A DNA stretch of 64,000 bases from CAZGAH01 sp964523295 (GCA_964523295.1 CAZGAH010000003.1:1-64000); one strand, 5' to 3'; positions 34,775 to 43,942 are shown, counted from the first letter of the stretch. Numbers and translations are program-made. Notes: generated by a model not told the origin, from the sequence alone.

Positions 34775-35494
34775 ATGATTTCTAAAAAGATTTCAGCTAG
34801 TGATTGTACTTTGAGCATCCTGATGCCGGTGTACAACGAGAATGCAACGATAGTCGACGCGATTCAAGCTGTTTTGTCGTGTCCGTATAAGAAAGAGTTG
34901 ATCATTGTGGATGATGGGTCGACCGATGGAACGCGCGATATATTGCGTACCTTCGATCAGCCGGAAATCAAAGTGATTTTTCACGAGCAAAATATGGGCA
35001 AGGGGGGCGCCTTGCGGACAGCCTTTCAAAACGCCACGGGGGATATTGTCCTGATTCAGGACGCGGATCTGGAGTACGATCCGTCGGAATATCCGCTCCT
35101 GCTTGAGCCCATTCTGGCCGGCAAGGCCGACGTGGTCTACGGATCACGCTTCGGCGGTCACGGAGCGCACCGGGTTTTGTATTTCTGGCATTACGCGGGA
35201 AATAGATTTCTTACCCTGCTCTCGAATGTTTTTACGAATCTGAATCTTACGGACATGGAAACATGCTATAAGGTCTTTACGCGCGACGCGCTGGCAGGGA
35301 TTGAGATCGAGGAAATGCGTTTTGGTTTTGAACCGGAAATTACGGCCAAGGTAGCCCGAAAAGGCCTGCGTATCTATGAGGTTCCCATTTCCTACTATGG
35401 CCGGACGTACGAGGAAGGCAAGAAAATCGGCTGGCGGGACGGATTCAAGGCTTTGTGGTGCATCATTAAATACAATCTGTTGCGCAATTCCTGA
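34775..35494 (+). CDS. Glycosyltransferase family 2, dolichol/polyprenol-phosphate type
   Basis: 239 residues, no membrane segment. GT-A motifs: LSILMPVYNENATIVDAI, IIVDDGSTDGTRDIL, NMGKGGALRTAFQNATGDIV and the DxD in IQDADLEYDP. The layout ends like polyprenol-phosphate mannosyl/glucosyl transferases (FGFEPEITAKVARKGLRIYE, VPISYYGRTYEEGKKIGW). It likely transfers a hexose from a nucleotide sugar to a lipid carrier for envelope glycans. Confidence 0.9.
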   Translation: MISKKISASDCTLSILMPVYNENATIVDAIQAVLSCPYKKELIIVDDGSTDGTRDILRTFDQPEIKVIFHEQNMGKGGALRTAFQNATGDIVLIQDADLEYDPSEYPLLLEPILAGKADVVYGSRFGGHGAHRVLYFWHYAGNRFLTLLSNVFTNLNLTDMETCYKVFTRDALAGIEIEEMRFGFEPEITAKVARKGLRIYEVPISYYGRTYEEGKKIGWRDGFKALWCIIKYNLLRNS

Positions 35495-35545
35495 TCGGGT
35501 ATCCAGGCGACTCCATCCTAGATATCCGCTTGAAGCAGCGCGAAG

Positions 35546-35929
35546 TCAGGCTCGTTTTTGCACCAGATCATCCAGAATGGTTTTGAAAAAGGCATGATCG
35601 AATGGGCCAAAGCCGCTATTCTTGAGCAATAATTGCGTATACTCTTGAAAAGAGTAGCGCTTCATTCCTGTTTCTACGACGTTGTTGGTTTCGTAATAGA
35701 TATCTTTCGGTAAAGGATTTTTGTTCAAGGTATAGTCGTAAACACTATCCTCGACTTCACACCAGGAATAAATGACATAGTTGCCGGCATTGTTGATCAC
35801 ACCGTGGACGATGACCGGATTTTCTACTTTATGCACCTGGGCTGCATCATAGGCCGCATTGAAGCAGCGAACCGGGTCGAGCGGTCGGGCGCCTTTTTTG
35901 TATTTCTTTTTTCCTAATCCGAAGGCCAT
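35546..35929 (-). CDS. Unknown 127-residue protein
   Basis: Soluble protein, basic at its N-terminus (MAFGLGKKKYKKGARPLDPV), otherwise mixed, with aromatic-rich segments (YVIYSWCEVEDSVYDYTLN). The start at 35929 is preceded by AGGAG, 12 bases away; a GTG four codons upstream is possible. It is convergent with the glycosyltransferase. No family recognised. AT-richer than the flanks. Confidence 0.6.
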   Translation of the reverse strand: MAFGLGKKKYKKGARPLDPVRCFNAAYDAAQVHKVENPVIVHGVINNAGNYVIYSWCEVEDSVYDYTLNKNPLPKDIYYETNNVVETGMKRYSFQEYTQLLLKNSGFGPFDHAFFKTILDDLVQKRA

Positions 35930-36111
35930 CGTACGTTGCACTCCTGCTATCCGATCAGATGCTATTGAACTGGCATGTTAAAAAAACGGATTCATCACAT
36001 CGCCAGAAAAAGGCATCCCCTTGGAATTGTTGATGCATCCAGGGAAAAGATGGGTCATTCCACCTTTACGCATTGTAATCCTGTCCCTATACACCATTAA
36101 GGCAAAAGCTG

Positions 36112-37350
36112 TCAATTCGCCCCGGGCAGATGGTTTTCCGGACTGCCGGCCTGTGCCTGGTTTCTGAGTCCTTCCGGCAGGCGTATCGCCGTGACTCGCC
36201 CCCCCCATGTTACTTCGTAGCTGATTGCCCGCCAGCGGATGGTCATGGTCGCCAGCGTACGCCCGTAGGTCCAGGCGGCCATGCCCAGGGTGATGAAAAA
36301 CGCCGCGTTCCAGGCAGGCCAGGGGCCGGGCGACGGGTGGAGCCGCCGGGCCTGGTGACCGAGCAGGGCCAGCAGCGTCAGGTAGGCCGCCCCGGACACG
36401 CTCCACGCGCTTCCGACCAGGCTGAGGAGTCCGCCCGCCGTCCAGAGCAGCGAGCAGAAGACCAGACCCGTCAAGGCGTAGAGCAGGATTCCTGCTCCAA
36501 CCCAGACGCCGGGGTAGATGCATTTCAGGTACATCCATTGCCGGGTCAGCCAGTCCGACCAGCCTCCCCAGCGTTCCTGGTTCAGCCGTGTCTCCATGCA
36601 CGCGGCCGATACCGGCCTGGCCTTGAGCCTGGCCCGGTCCAGGCAGCGGGCCAGGGAAACATCGTCGACCACGTTTTCGGCCCATACGCCGGCCACGCCC
36701 AAAGTTTCGAAGCAATCCCGGCGGATGGCCATATTCCCGCCCCAGGGCTGCGTGATCAAGGGGATTTCCTGCAACAGATGTAACGACAGCACGCTGATCG
36801 TCTTTCCGAGCGTGGGCAGATTCGTTGCCAGGGGGTGGCAATGGTGTGATCCTGTTGTTGCGAAGGCCAGGCCGGCGGCCAGCGGAGCGGCCAGATGCCG
36901 GAGCCAGGACGGCGACGCCAGGTGAGTACTGTCGCAGAATACCAGTATTTCAGGCCGCGCGCTCAGGGATCGGAGCCCGGCCAGGTGGTTGTAATTCTTC
37001 TGGCCGCACCCTTGCGCCGGTCCGGCAACGACGTGCCTCGCCGGCGGCCTGCCGGCCGTGGCTGCGTCATGCAGAACCGCCTGGATGGTCGCAACCGCCG
37101 GGTCGGCCATGTCCCTGGTGACGAAAACGACCTCATAGTCCGGGTAGTCCTGCTCTACGAGCGTGCGCAGACAGTCGGAAAGGCCGGGCGGCGCGCCGGT
37201 CACCGGGACCAGCAACGCCAGCGGAGGCCATGGTCCGGAGGGGGGCTGCTCCGCATCGCCTCGGCGCAGTCGTCGCCCGCCATAGCCGATCAACAGGGCC
37301 AGAACCAGCAGGGACAGGGCCATGCCCGACGCAGTCAGGATCCAGGCCAC
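36112..37350 (-). CDS. Membrane glycosyltransferase, family 2/21 type
   Basis: 412 residues. An N-terminal membrane anchor is followed by a GT-A domain (LALLVPVTGAPPGLSDCLRT; YEVVFVTRDMADP; FCDSTHLAS; ENVVDDVSLARCL; ERWGGW as the acceptor-site (Q/R)xxRW-like motif) and three to four C-terminal membrane helices. Similar to ceramide glucosyltransferase/HpnI-like enzymes that glycosylate membrane lipids. It is next to the radical SAM gene on the same strand. The acceptor is unknown. Confidence 0.85.
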   Translation of the reverse strand: MAWILTASGMALSLLVLALLIGYGGRRLRRGDAEQPPSGPWPPLALLVPVTGAPPGLSDCLRTLVEQDYPDYEVVFVTRDMADPAVATIQAVLHDAATAGRPPARHVVAGPAQGCGQKNYNHLAGLRSLSARPEILVFCDSTHLASPSWLRHLAAPLAAGLAFATTGSHHCHPLATNLPTLGKTISVLSLHLLQEIPLITQPWGGNMAIRRDCFETLGVAGVWAENVVDDVSLARCLDRARLKARPVSAACMETRLNQERWGGWSDWLTRQWMYLKCIYPGVWVGAGILLYALTGLVFCSLLWTAGGLLSLVGSAWSVSGAAYLTLLALLGHQARRLHPSPGPWPAWNAAFFITLGMAAWTYGRTLATMTIRWRAISYEVTWGGRVTAIRLPEGLRNQAQAGSPENHLPGAN

Positions 37351-37379
37351 GCGCTACGCCTCCACACGCCGTGTCACTC

Positions 37380-38594
37380 TCAGTATCCCATCAGGCCGCA
37401 GCAGCGCGTGCAGACGGGCATCAGTCCCTCGGTCGCCAGGCTGCGTCGAAATTTGCGATAGGCCTCGTTGTTCCATATTTCGGTGATGGTGTTGTGCTTG
37501 ACGTTCCCCACCACATAATCGTGATAGTCGCGGCAGGGTGAGAGGTCGCCGTTGGAGTCGATCTCCACCACCTGAAAAATGGAAATGCATTGATCGTAAC
37601 CGAAGCGCTCGGAATGATCGGTATAATAGTTTTTCAGGTTGTCCACGCCGCGGATATTGGGAATGAGCACGACCGGCGGTGAGTCCTTGGCCGCGGACAG
37701 TGCGTCGAGTTCGCGCAGCTGGATGTCGAGGCCGGCATAATCTTCGAGTTTCCAGCCACCTACCCAGCCGTGGTGCAAGGTCGGCGAAAAACCGAAACGT
37801 CGGGCGAAGTCCTGATCATGCGCTTCCGCGCTCTCCTGATCGATCCACCAGGACGGATAGAACACGCACATATCGACCTTGTCGCGGAAGGCCTCGTAGA
37901 TGTCCACCAGGTGATTGGCGTTGCCCTTGGAAATGGTCGTCAGCGAGGCGATCAGAGGCAGGCTGCTGCGTCGGGATTTGCGAATTTCGTTAACCGCGGC
38001 CAAACCTTCCTGGATGCCGGAAAAACTGTCGGTATTGCCGACGCCCGGGCGAATGGCATTATGTACGGCCGCGCAGTGCCCGTCGATGGAAACCTGGAGC
38101 AGGAACATGGGCATGTCCACCAGCGAGGCGGCATAGGATGCTATGCGCGTGCCGTTTGTCGCGATGGAGCAGGGCAGCTTGAGTTTCGTTGCAACGTCGA
38201 GGATGTCCAGCCAGCCGTCGTACAGCGTCGGCTCGCCTCCCCACAGGTAGACCAGGGGATGGTGGTCGTGCGCCACCAGATCGCGCAACAGTTCGATGTA
38301 GCGCGCGGGCGTTACCTCCTCGTGCTTCAACTCCTTCATATTCTTGCCATGCAGAAAGCCGGTCGGCCCCCACTGTCCGCACATCACGCAGCGCAGGTTG
38401 CAGATGTCGGTGATACGGATGCTCACCTGCCGGACTTTATTGGCCGCGCCTTCGCGGGCTTTGGGGTACAGGTGATTGAACAGCCATTTTTCCCCCTGGA
38501 GCTTGGCCAGTTTTCCGCCAATCCAGGGATGCCGGGCGATTTTCCAGAAGTTTTTGAGTATCGCCCCCGAAGCCACTTTGCTGCGTTTGCTCAT
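37380..38594 (-). CDS. Radical SAM enzyme with C-terminal SPASM-like domain
   Basis: 404 residues. The [4Fe-4S]/SAM motif is in ITDICNLRCVMCGQW (CxxxCxxC), with GGEP (YLWGGEPTLYDGWLDI) for SAM binding. The C-terminal part carries further cysteines (LSPCRDYHDYVVGNV; MPVCTRCCGLMGY) typical of SPASM auxiliary clusters. Such enzymes modify peptides or sugars. Its neighbours (glycosyltransferases and a zinc dehydrogenase) point to envelope glycan or lipid modification. The start at the second ATG (38594) is preferred because GGAG is nine bases upstream. Confidence 0.85.
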   Translation of the reverse strand: MSKRSKVASGAILKNFWKIARHPWIGGKLAKLQGEKWLFNHLYPKAREGAANKVRQVSIRITDICNLRCVMCGQWGPTGFLHGKNMKELKHEEVTPARYIELLRDLVAHDHHPLVYLWGGEPTLYDGWLDILDVATKLKLPCSIATNGTRIASYAASLVDMPMFLLQVSIDGHCAAVHNAIRPGVGNTDSFSGIQEGLAAVNEIRKSRRSSLPLIASLTTISKGNANHLVDIYEAFRDKVDMCVFYPSWWIDQESAEAHDQDFARRFGFSPTLHHGWVGGWKLEDYAGLDIQLRELDALSAAKDSPPVVLIPNIRGVDNLKNYYTDHSERFGYDQCISIFQVVEIDSNGDLSPCRDYHDYVVGNVKHNTITEIWNNEAYRKFRRSLATEGLMPVCTRCCGLMGY

Positions 38595-38876
38595 GTCCAT
38601 GTTCTCCGTTGCTGCGTAACTCCGGCAGGTCGGACGGCCTGCCGCGTAAACCGTATTCCGGTCGCAAAGCGATCAGCGTTTCATAAAAATCGCACGGGTT
38701 CAACCAGAAAATTCATCCCGCTTCCACGAAAGCCACGAAGGAGGCTGGATGGCTGCTCTCGTCGCCGCGCGCGTGCTTGCGCCCATGACAACGGGCGGGT
38801 ATAGCCCGAGACCACGGGCGCACGGTTCAAGGCGTGCCGCGCCCCTAGCGCAGTTTCGTTTTGAAACAAGGCTCTG

Positions 38877-38905
38877 CCCTGAAACAATGTCCCATTGTTT
38901 CAGGG
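38877..38905. repeat. 13-bp perfect hairpin
   Basis: CCCTGAAACAATG (38877-38889) and CATTGTTTCAGGG (38893-38905) are perfectly complementary around three bases. A partial copy of the arm (TTGAAACAAGG) lies just upstream. It might be an operator, RNA hairpin or remnant of a repeat element. Confidence 0.55.
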
Positions 38906-38914
38906 AACTGCATA

Positions 38915-38949
38915 AGAGCATCTAAACTTTTTCAAAGTTAAGATGCTCT
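38915..38949. repeat. 15-of-16 hairpin next to the dehydrogenase start
   Basis: AGAGCATCT-A-AACTTT on the left pairs with AAAGTT-A-AGATGCTCT on the right (one A-A mismatch, three-base loop), ending 19 bp before the dehydrogenase ATG. A stem here in the mRNA leader would sit directly upstream of the ribosome-binding site (GGGAGGA). Confidence 0.55.
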
Positions 38950-38967
38950 AATGGTCCGGGAGGATGC

Positions 38968-40172
38968 ATGAACGCGCTTGTCTATCGCCGCTCCGTGCCG
39001 CTGTACCTGCTCAGCGGATTGCTCAGCAGGCTGTTTCGTCGCCGTTTCTTTCCCAAGGCCGCGCCCGTGGCTCTGGTCGACACGCCCTTCACGCCGCGCC
39101 CGGGCTGGGTGACGCTCAAGCCATTGCTCTGCGGGATTTGCGGTTCCGATCTGAGTCTGCTCCGCGGAGTGGAGTCGGTGCTGCTGGAGCCGTACGGCTC
39201 GTTCCCGGCTATTCTGGGGCATGAAGTTGTGGCCGAAGTGCTCGAAGCGCCGGCCGATTCGGGCTTTCTCCCCGGCGAGCGCGTGGCCGTCGAACCGCTG
39301 CTCCCGTGTGCGGTCCGCGGTCTGCCCCCGTGTCGCAGCTGCAGCCGCGGCGATTACCATCTCTGCGAGCAGTTTACGACCGAGCCCCTGGCGGCAGGAC
39401 CGGTGCTCGGCTACAATCGCAGCGTGGGCGGCGGAATGGCCGCTCTGATGTCCGTTCATCCCGGCCAGCTGTTCCGTCTGCCTGCCGATATGCCGCTGAG
39501 ACGGCCGTGCTTGTGGATTCGCTGGCCTCGGCCTTGCAACCGGCGTTCGACAATCTGCCGCGCGCGGACGATACCGTCGTGGTCTGCGGTGCGGGCATCA
39601 TCGGCCAGCATCTTGTTCGCTGTCTGCGCTGCCTGGGCTTTGCCGGGAGACTTGTTGTCGTGGCGCGGCATCCCTTTCAGCGTGAGCTGGCACTGGCCGG
39701 CGGCGCCGACGACGTGCTCATGAGCCCGGACCGCAAGACACTGGGCCAGGCGCTCGGGGCGCGTTTTTTGCCGACGACGCTGGGCGGAGGCAACCTGGAG
39801 GGCGGGGTGGATGTCTTTTTCGACTGCGCCGGGAGCCGTCGCTCCGTGCAGGACGGCCTGCTCTGTCTGCGCGCACGCGGTCGTTACGTCCTCGTGGCCA
39901 CGGTGGGCCAGCTGTCCAAGGTCGATCTGTCCAGCCTCTGGTTTCGCAATCTGACCATGACCGGCACGGCCTGCTATGCCTGGAGCCGGCAGCAGCAGGA
40001 GCCTGTCCGCACGTACGCCCTGGCCCTCGAATTCCTTTCCCGCGCCGATTATCCCACGGACGGACTGCTTACGCATGTCTACGGGCTCAGCGAATGGAGT
40101 TCGGCCTTTCAGACCCTGTTCGACAAACGGACGCACCGAAGCGTCAAGGTGGCCCTGGATCCGCACCGTTAA
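38968..40172 (+). pseudogene. Zinc-dependent medium-chain dehydrogenase with a single-base frameshift
   Basis: Two overlapping frames make one MDR-type alcohol/threonine/sorbitol dehydrogenase. The first (38968 on) has the catalytic-zinc CGICGSDLSLLRG and LGHEVVAEV, and structural-zinc-like cysteines (LPPCRSCSRGDYHLCEQF). The second supplies the Rossmann fold (TVVVCGAGIIGQHLVRCL) to the C-terminus (HRSVKVALDPHR). The frame changes near 39494: CCGCTGAGACG would read in frame as CCGGCTGAGACG. Adding one base gives 402 codons exactly, so either a real mutation or a base-call error. Good Shine-Dalgarno (GGGAGGA). If intact, it may act on a sugar or polyol in the glycan region. Confidence 0.85.
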
Positions 40173-40228
40173 GCGCGATGGTCATATGGCGGCGACGGCG
40201 CGACACGCGTCACGCCGTCGCGTCCGGA

Positions 40229-41215
40229 TCAGGCCAGTTGCTGAATCCCCTCCAACAGCCAGGGGCTGGGCGGAGAGCCGGGCTTGCGCGCGAAGTGCCA
40301 GACCTCGCGCACCTGGTCCGAATGCCGTTCGGCACTGTCTTCGCGCAACATGGCGTCGAAAAGAACAGAGACGACCTCTTCGCCGTCTTTCCGGTTCGCT
40401 TCGAGAATCCTGGCCTCGAGCAGCAGAATTTCGGTTGTGGAAGGGCCAGGATCGGACTCGGCCTGAGCGGTGATTTCCGCAAGCACCGCAGGGGCGGCGA
40501 AACGGGCGATGTCCTCGAGGTCACGCTTATCCCAGGCTGCCTGCAAGCGGACGTACAGCGCCTTTGAGCCGGACAGGAATTCGACTTCGTCGAACCCGTC
40601 CAGGCCGGCGGCGTCTGTTGTCGGCGGAGGCGGCGGCGCTGAGGGCTGCATCGGCGTTGGTGTTGCCACGCCGGATGACGTTCCGCCAAGACCGCCGGCA
40701 TCCATGAAGCTGCTTCGTTCGGAGGCTCCGGTTTCGGCCGCCAGGCGACGCTTGCGTATAAAGCGATAGAGCAGGTAAAGACCGCCGGCGATCAGAATCA
40801 TATCCAGAAGCCCTGGTCCGCCCCAGCCACCCTGGCCGGCTGCCGCGCCGTGCGATCCGCCAAAAAAGAGCGAACCGAGCAGCCCGCCAATCGCCAGGCC
40901 ACCCAACATCCCGCCAAGTCCGCCCATGAAACCGCGTGAGCCCGGATTTGCGGCGGCGCCAGGCGCTGCCGCCTGGGGCGAGGGCTTGGGCGCTGTCTGA
41001 CCGGGTTGCGCCGTGGCCCCGGCCTGGGTCCCGGGTGGCGGCGGAGGAGGCGTCTGCGTCCTCGCTTGCGCTGGCGGCGGCGTAGAGGGTTGCGAGTAGC
41101 TGGGTTTGGAGCCGAACGATTTGCCTCCGCCCATCCGCCTGGCCCAGGCAGGCTGAACAGCCAGGCAGATCGCAAGCAACATAGCCCCTGCTGTCAGATA
41201 CGTTTTTCGTGTCAT
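40229..41215 (-). CDS. Tim44-like domain membrane protein
   Basis: 328 residues. A signal or anchor at the N-terminus (KTYLTAGAMLLAICLAVQPA), a Pro/Gln/Ala-rich region, a Gly-rich hydrophobic patch (GLGGMLGGLAIGGLLGSLFF), a membrane segment (LLDMILIAGGLYLLYRFI), and a C-terminal Tim44-like domain (SKALYVRLQAAWDKRDLEDI; LEARILEANRKDGEEVVSVL). The same layout is common in bacterial Tim44-domain proteins of unknown role. The start at 41215 is supported by GGAGGAG. Confidence 0.88.
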   Translation of the reverse strand: MTRKTYLTAGAMLLAICLAVQPAWARRMGGGKSFGSKPSYSQPSTPPPAQARTQTPPPPPPGTQAGATAQPGQTAPKPSPQAAAPGAAANPGSRGFMGGLGGMLGGLAIGGLLGSLFFGGSHGAAAGQGGWGGPGLLDMILIAGGLYLLYRFIRKRRLAAETGASERSSFMDAGGLGGTSSGVATPTPMQPSAPPPPPTTDAAGLDGFDEVEFLSGSKALYVRLQAAWDKRDLEDIARFAAPAVLAEITAQAESDPGPSTTEILLLEARILEANRKDGEEVVSVLFDAMLREDSAERHSDQVREVWHFARKPGSPPSPWLLEGIQQLA

Positions 41216-42015
41216 GCTGCACTCCTCCACCGCCGTGAATCTGTCGTCGGCGGCAACTGTCTCTGAGGTTTGAGGAAAGAGAAGGACAACGGCCGGGTGC
41301 ATTGTGTTTTAAGCACGACACCCGTTGTACCGTTCGGCAGTGCGCCCGGTACCCGCCGAAAATCCTGGACTTCGATTCCTCCTATACCTTCTCCCAGGGC
41401 AGAAATCAATACAATTACGTCAGCGTCACACGGTGTTTTCCCTCTAAATCGCCATGAGCACGGGGCTCATCCTCGTTGATGAAACAAGTGATGCTCTCTC
41501 ACTGCCTAGGCATGGAGGCCGGTTTTCGTTTGGTGTTCGAGAACCCGATGGGCAAGCTGGCCTGAGACCCTGCGAGCGCCCTTTCGTCTATCCGCGCTTG
41601 CAGATGCAAACACGAGCACTGGAGTTAGAGTATATAGCCACGTGATCTTATGGTGCGAGTTCCTTGATGATAAGTCGTAAAGTGCTTTGTTGCTGAGGTA
41701 CATGTTTGTATTTATAAGTAAATAATAATTAATTTCTCTCATGTGCTGCACGCTGGAGATCTGGCCCATCTGAGACGTATTGGTGCCATGGTAATTATGA
41801 ATAAAAGTTAATTGCTTATTTGTAGTAGTACATATAAATATGCTTATAAAATTAATAAAAAATAACTTAAGTTAATTTACTGTGATGGAATATGTGCTGC
41901 TTTATTTGCATCCCGGGATCAGTTGCAGCAAGGATAGGGCGAGGGCGGGGAGTCGGCGGGCCTTGACAATTGCCTGTATCCGCGGGCAAGAACTGGTGAG
42001 AGAGGGCGGGGGATA
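41216..42015. other. 800-base gene-free stretch with an AT-rich core
   Basis: No convincing gene. Bases roughly 41640-41895 are very AT-rich compared with the rest of the window and hold a 12-bp palindrome (TAACTTAAGTTA, 41863-41874). A weak sigma-54-like element TGGAATATGTGCTGC (41886-41900; 7 of 10 fixed positions, correct spacing) precedes the CheY/CheD pair. Confidence 0.5.
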
Positions 42016-42480
42016 ATGGCGAGAAGAGGGCAGCTCATGCGCATACTGATCGTTGACGACAGCAAATATCAGCGGTTTATCATCGGGCAAAGTCTGGCGG
42101 GGTACGGCGTTTGCGATCAGGCTGCGGACGGTGTGGAGGCGGTGGCCAAGGTCAAGGAGGCGCTGGACGCCGGCGTGCCGTATGCCTTGATCGTCCTGGA
42201 CATACTCATGCCGGGCATGGACGGGCATCAGGCCCTGCGCACTATATCCGCCCTGTTGCAGGAGCGCGGCGTGCCTGCCGGGCAGCGACCCCGGGTCATC
42301 ATGCTCTCCAGTCTCGACGATCCGGAAACGATGATGCAGGCCCAGGTCGACGAAGGCGCTGACTACTATATTACCAAGCCCTTCGAGGACAAAACCCTCG
42401 TGGAGGCCATGCGCAGTCTGGAATTGATTTCCAATCCGCTTGAAAACGAGCAGGATAGCGACGAATGCGACGAGTGTTGA
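42016..42480 (+). CDS. CheY-like single-domain response regulator
   Basis: 154 residues: one receiver domain with acidic DDS (ILIVDDSKYQRFI), the phospho-Asp in LIVLDILMPGMDG, the Thr/Ser switch (VIMLSSLDD) and the Lys in YITKPFED, then a short acidic tail (NEQDSDECDEC). ATG 42016 has GGGGGATA upstream; MRILIVDD at 42037 is an alternative. Its 3' end overlaps cheD by 16 bp, so the pair is co-translated. Likely a chemotaxis-type or c-di-GMP-linked signalling output. Confidence 0.9.
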   Translation: MARRGQLMRILIVDDSKYQRFIIGQSLAGYGVCDQAADGVEAVAKVKEALDAGVPYALIVLDILMPGMDGHQALRTISALLQERGVPAGQRPRVIMLSSLDDPETMMQAQVDEGADYYITKPFEDKTLVEAMRSLELISNPLENEQDSDECDEC

Positions 42481-42962
42481 CGGATCATCCCGGCATCAAA
42501 GAGACCTTCATTCTGAGCAGCGAAGGCGGCATCTACGCCCGACCGACCGCCGTGCAGACCGTGCTCGGTTCCTGCGTCGCCGTGACGTTTTTCTGCCCCA
42601 AGGACAAGATTGGCGGCATATTCCACGCCCTGCTCCCGCGGCGCGAACAGTACAGCCTTGGCAACGACACCTTCGATCACTACAAATACGTCGATTCCGC
42701 CATCGAGTACGTCTGCAACGGGCTGCTGAAGCGCGGCGTGAAGCAGCAGGATATCGAGTGCAAGGTCTTTGGCGGCGCCAATGCCATTTTTCAGAATGAA
42801 ATCAGCGTGGGACCGAAAAACATCAAGGCGGCGTTCGACGTGCTCGCGGCGTATCCGCTGCGGGTGCTGGCCTCCCAGGTCGGCGGCGTGCGAGGCCGTA
42901 AACTGATGTTTCTGACGCACACGGGCGACGTGTTCATCAAGATCATCAACAAATCCAGCTGA
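42465..42962 (+). CDS. cheD: Chemoreceptor glutamine deamidase CheD
   Basis: 165 residues. CheD deamidates glutamines of methyl-accepting chemotaxis receptors and in many bacteria interacts with CheC. The catalytic Cys is in VLGSCVAVTFF, the His in GGIFHALLP, and the Thr/Ser-containing fold runs through KVFGGANAIFQ. The start lies inside the CheY-like gene. No other che genes are nearby in the window. Confidence 0.93.
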   Translation: MRRVLTDHPGIKETFILSSEGGIYARPTAVQTVLGSCVAVTFFCPKDKIGGIFHALLPRREQYSLGNDTFDHYKYVDSAIEYVCNGLLKRGVKQQDIECKVFGGANAIFQNEISVGPKNIKAAFDVLAAYPLRVLASQVGGVRGRKLMFLTHTGDVFIKIINKSS

Positions 42963-42974
42963 CCCCCACCCCCA

Positions 42975-43813
42975 CTATACGCCGGATGCGGACGGCGAAG
43001 CCGGGTGCGTCGGTCCGGCTTGTCCCGCCTCGTCGATAAAGATCGCGCTCGCAAACTTCCGGCCTTCCAGGGCCGCGACCCGGGACAGCAGGACGCGCAA
43101 CGCCGCGCGGCCCGATTCGCCCGCGTCGACGCTGGCCTCGTTGACGAAGGTTGCGATATGCTCGGCAATGACCGCCGGGTCCAGCTCCCGGGCGTGCGCC
43201 ACGATGTAGGGCCAGACAACGTCCCGATTCGCGCGCGCGTATGCCAGACTGTCGCGTATGGCCTGTTCCAGCCGAAGCGCCAGGCCCGGGCCGAGGTCCC
43301 GGCGCGCGACGATGACGCCCAAGGGCAGCGGCAGTCCGGTCGCTTCCTCCCACCAGCGCCCCAGATCGAGCACAAGCCGCAGCCCGCGTTCGGGATAGAC
43401 GAAGCGGCTCTCATGGATGATCACCCCCGCGTCCGCCGTGCCCTCCTCGACGGCGGGCATGATCCGATCGTAGGGCATTGCGAGCAGCTGTCCGGAGTGC
43501 CCGCCGTGGAGCTGCAGCAACCGGCAGGCGGTCGTCCCCAGCCCGGGCACCGCCACGCGCGCGGTCGCGAACTCGCTCCGGGAGAGCGCACGCCGGCTCA
43601 CCACCAGCGGGCCGCAGCCGTAGCCCATGGCCCCACCCGCGCGCAAGACCACGTAGCGATCGAGCAGGCCGGTCACGGCGGCGGCGGAGACCTTGCACAC
43701 GTCGGCTTCACCGCACGCGGCGCGCCGGTTCAGGCGCTCCACGTCCNNNNNNNNNNNNNNNNGGTGTCATTCGGGCACGGCGAATAGCACAGACGGACGA
43801 CAGGACGCGACAT
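42975..43813 (-). CDS. mqnD: 1,4-dihydroxy-6-naphthoate synthase MqnD, with assembly gap near the N-terminus
   Basis: Last dedicated ring-forming enzyme of the futalosine route to menaquinone. The main part shows VERLNRRAACGEADVCKVSA, GYGCGPLVVSRR, VAVPGLGTTACRLLQLHG and ADAGVIIHESRFVY. On the far side of the gap the minus strand reads M-S-R-P-V-V-R-L-C-Y-S-P-C-P-N-D-T (43813 down to 43763): the family's start with its hallmark SPCPNDT motif. So the gene begins at 43813 and the gap hides only about 23-25 residues. The printed 16 Ns are far fewer than required. It is convergent with cheD. Confidence 0.9.
43747..43762. other. Assembly gap (16 N) inside mqnD
   Basis: Undetermined bases between SPCPNDT and VERLN of MqnD. 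Family spacing implies roughly 70-75 missing bases. Confidence 0.85.
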
Positions 43814-43942
43814 GAACGGACTCCAGCGGAAACGGACACGATATCGGACAGGGACCTGCTCCGGGATGAGCACACGGGCGCGTACGAAGGAAGTCTATGA
43901 CCAGGCGGCGCGGCAGTCAAAGAGAAATCTCGGCAAGGGAAA

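Larger units (their letters stand above)
38601..38967. other. Divergent intergenic region with two tandem hairpins
   Basis: About 365 bases between the radical SAM gene (-) and the dehydrogenase (+). No gene seen. Contains the two strong hairpins listed at 38877-38905 and 38915-38949. Confidence 0.55.
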
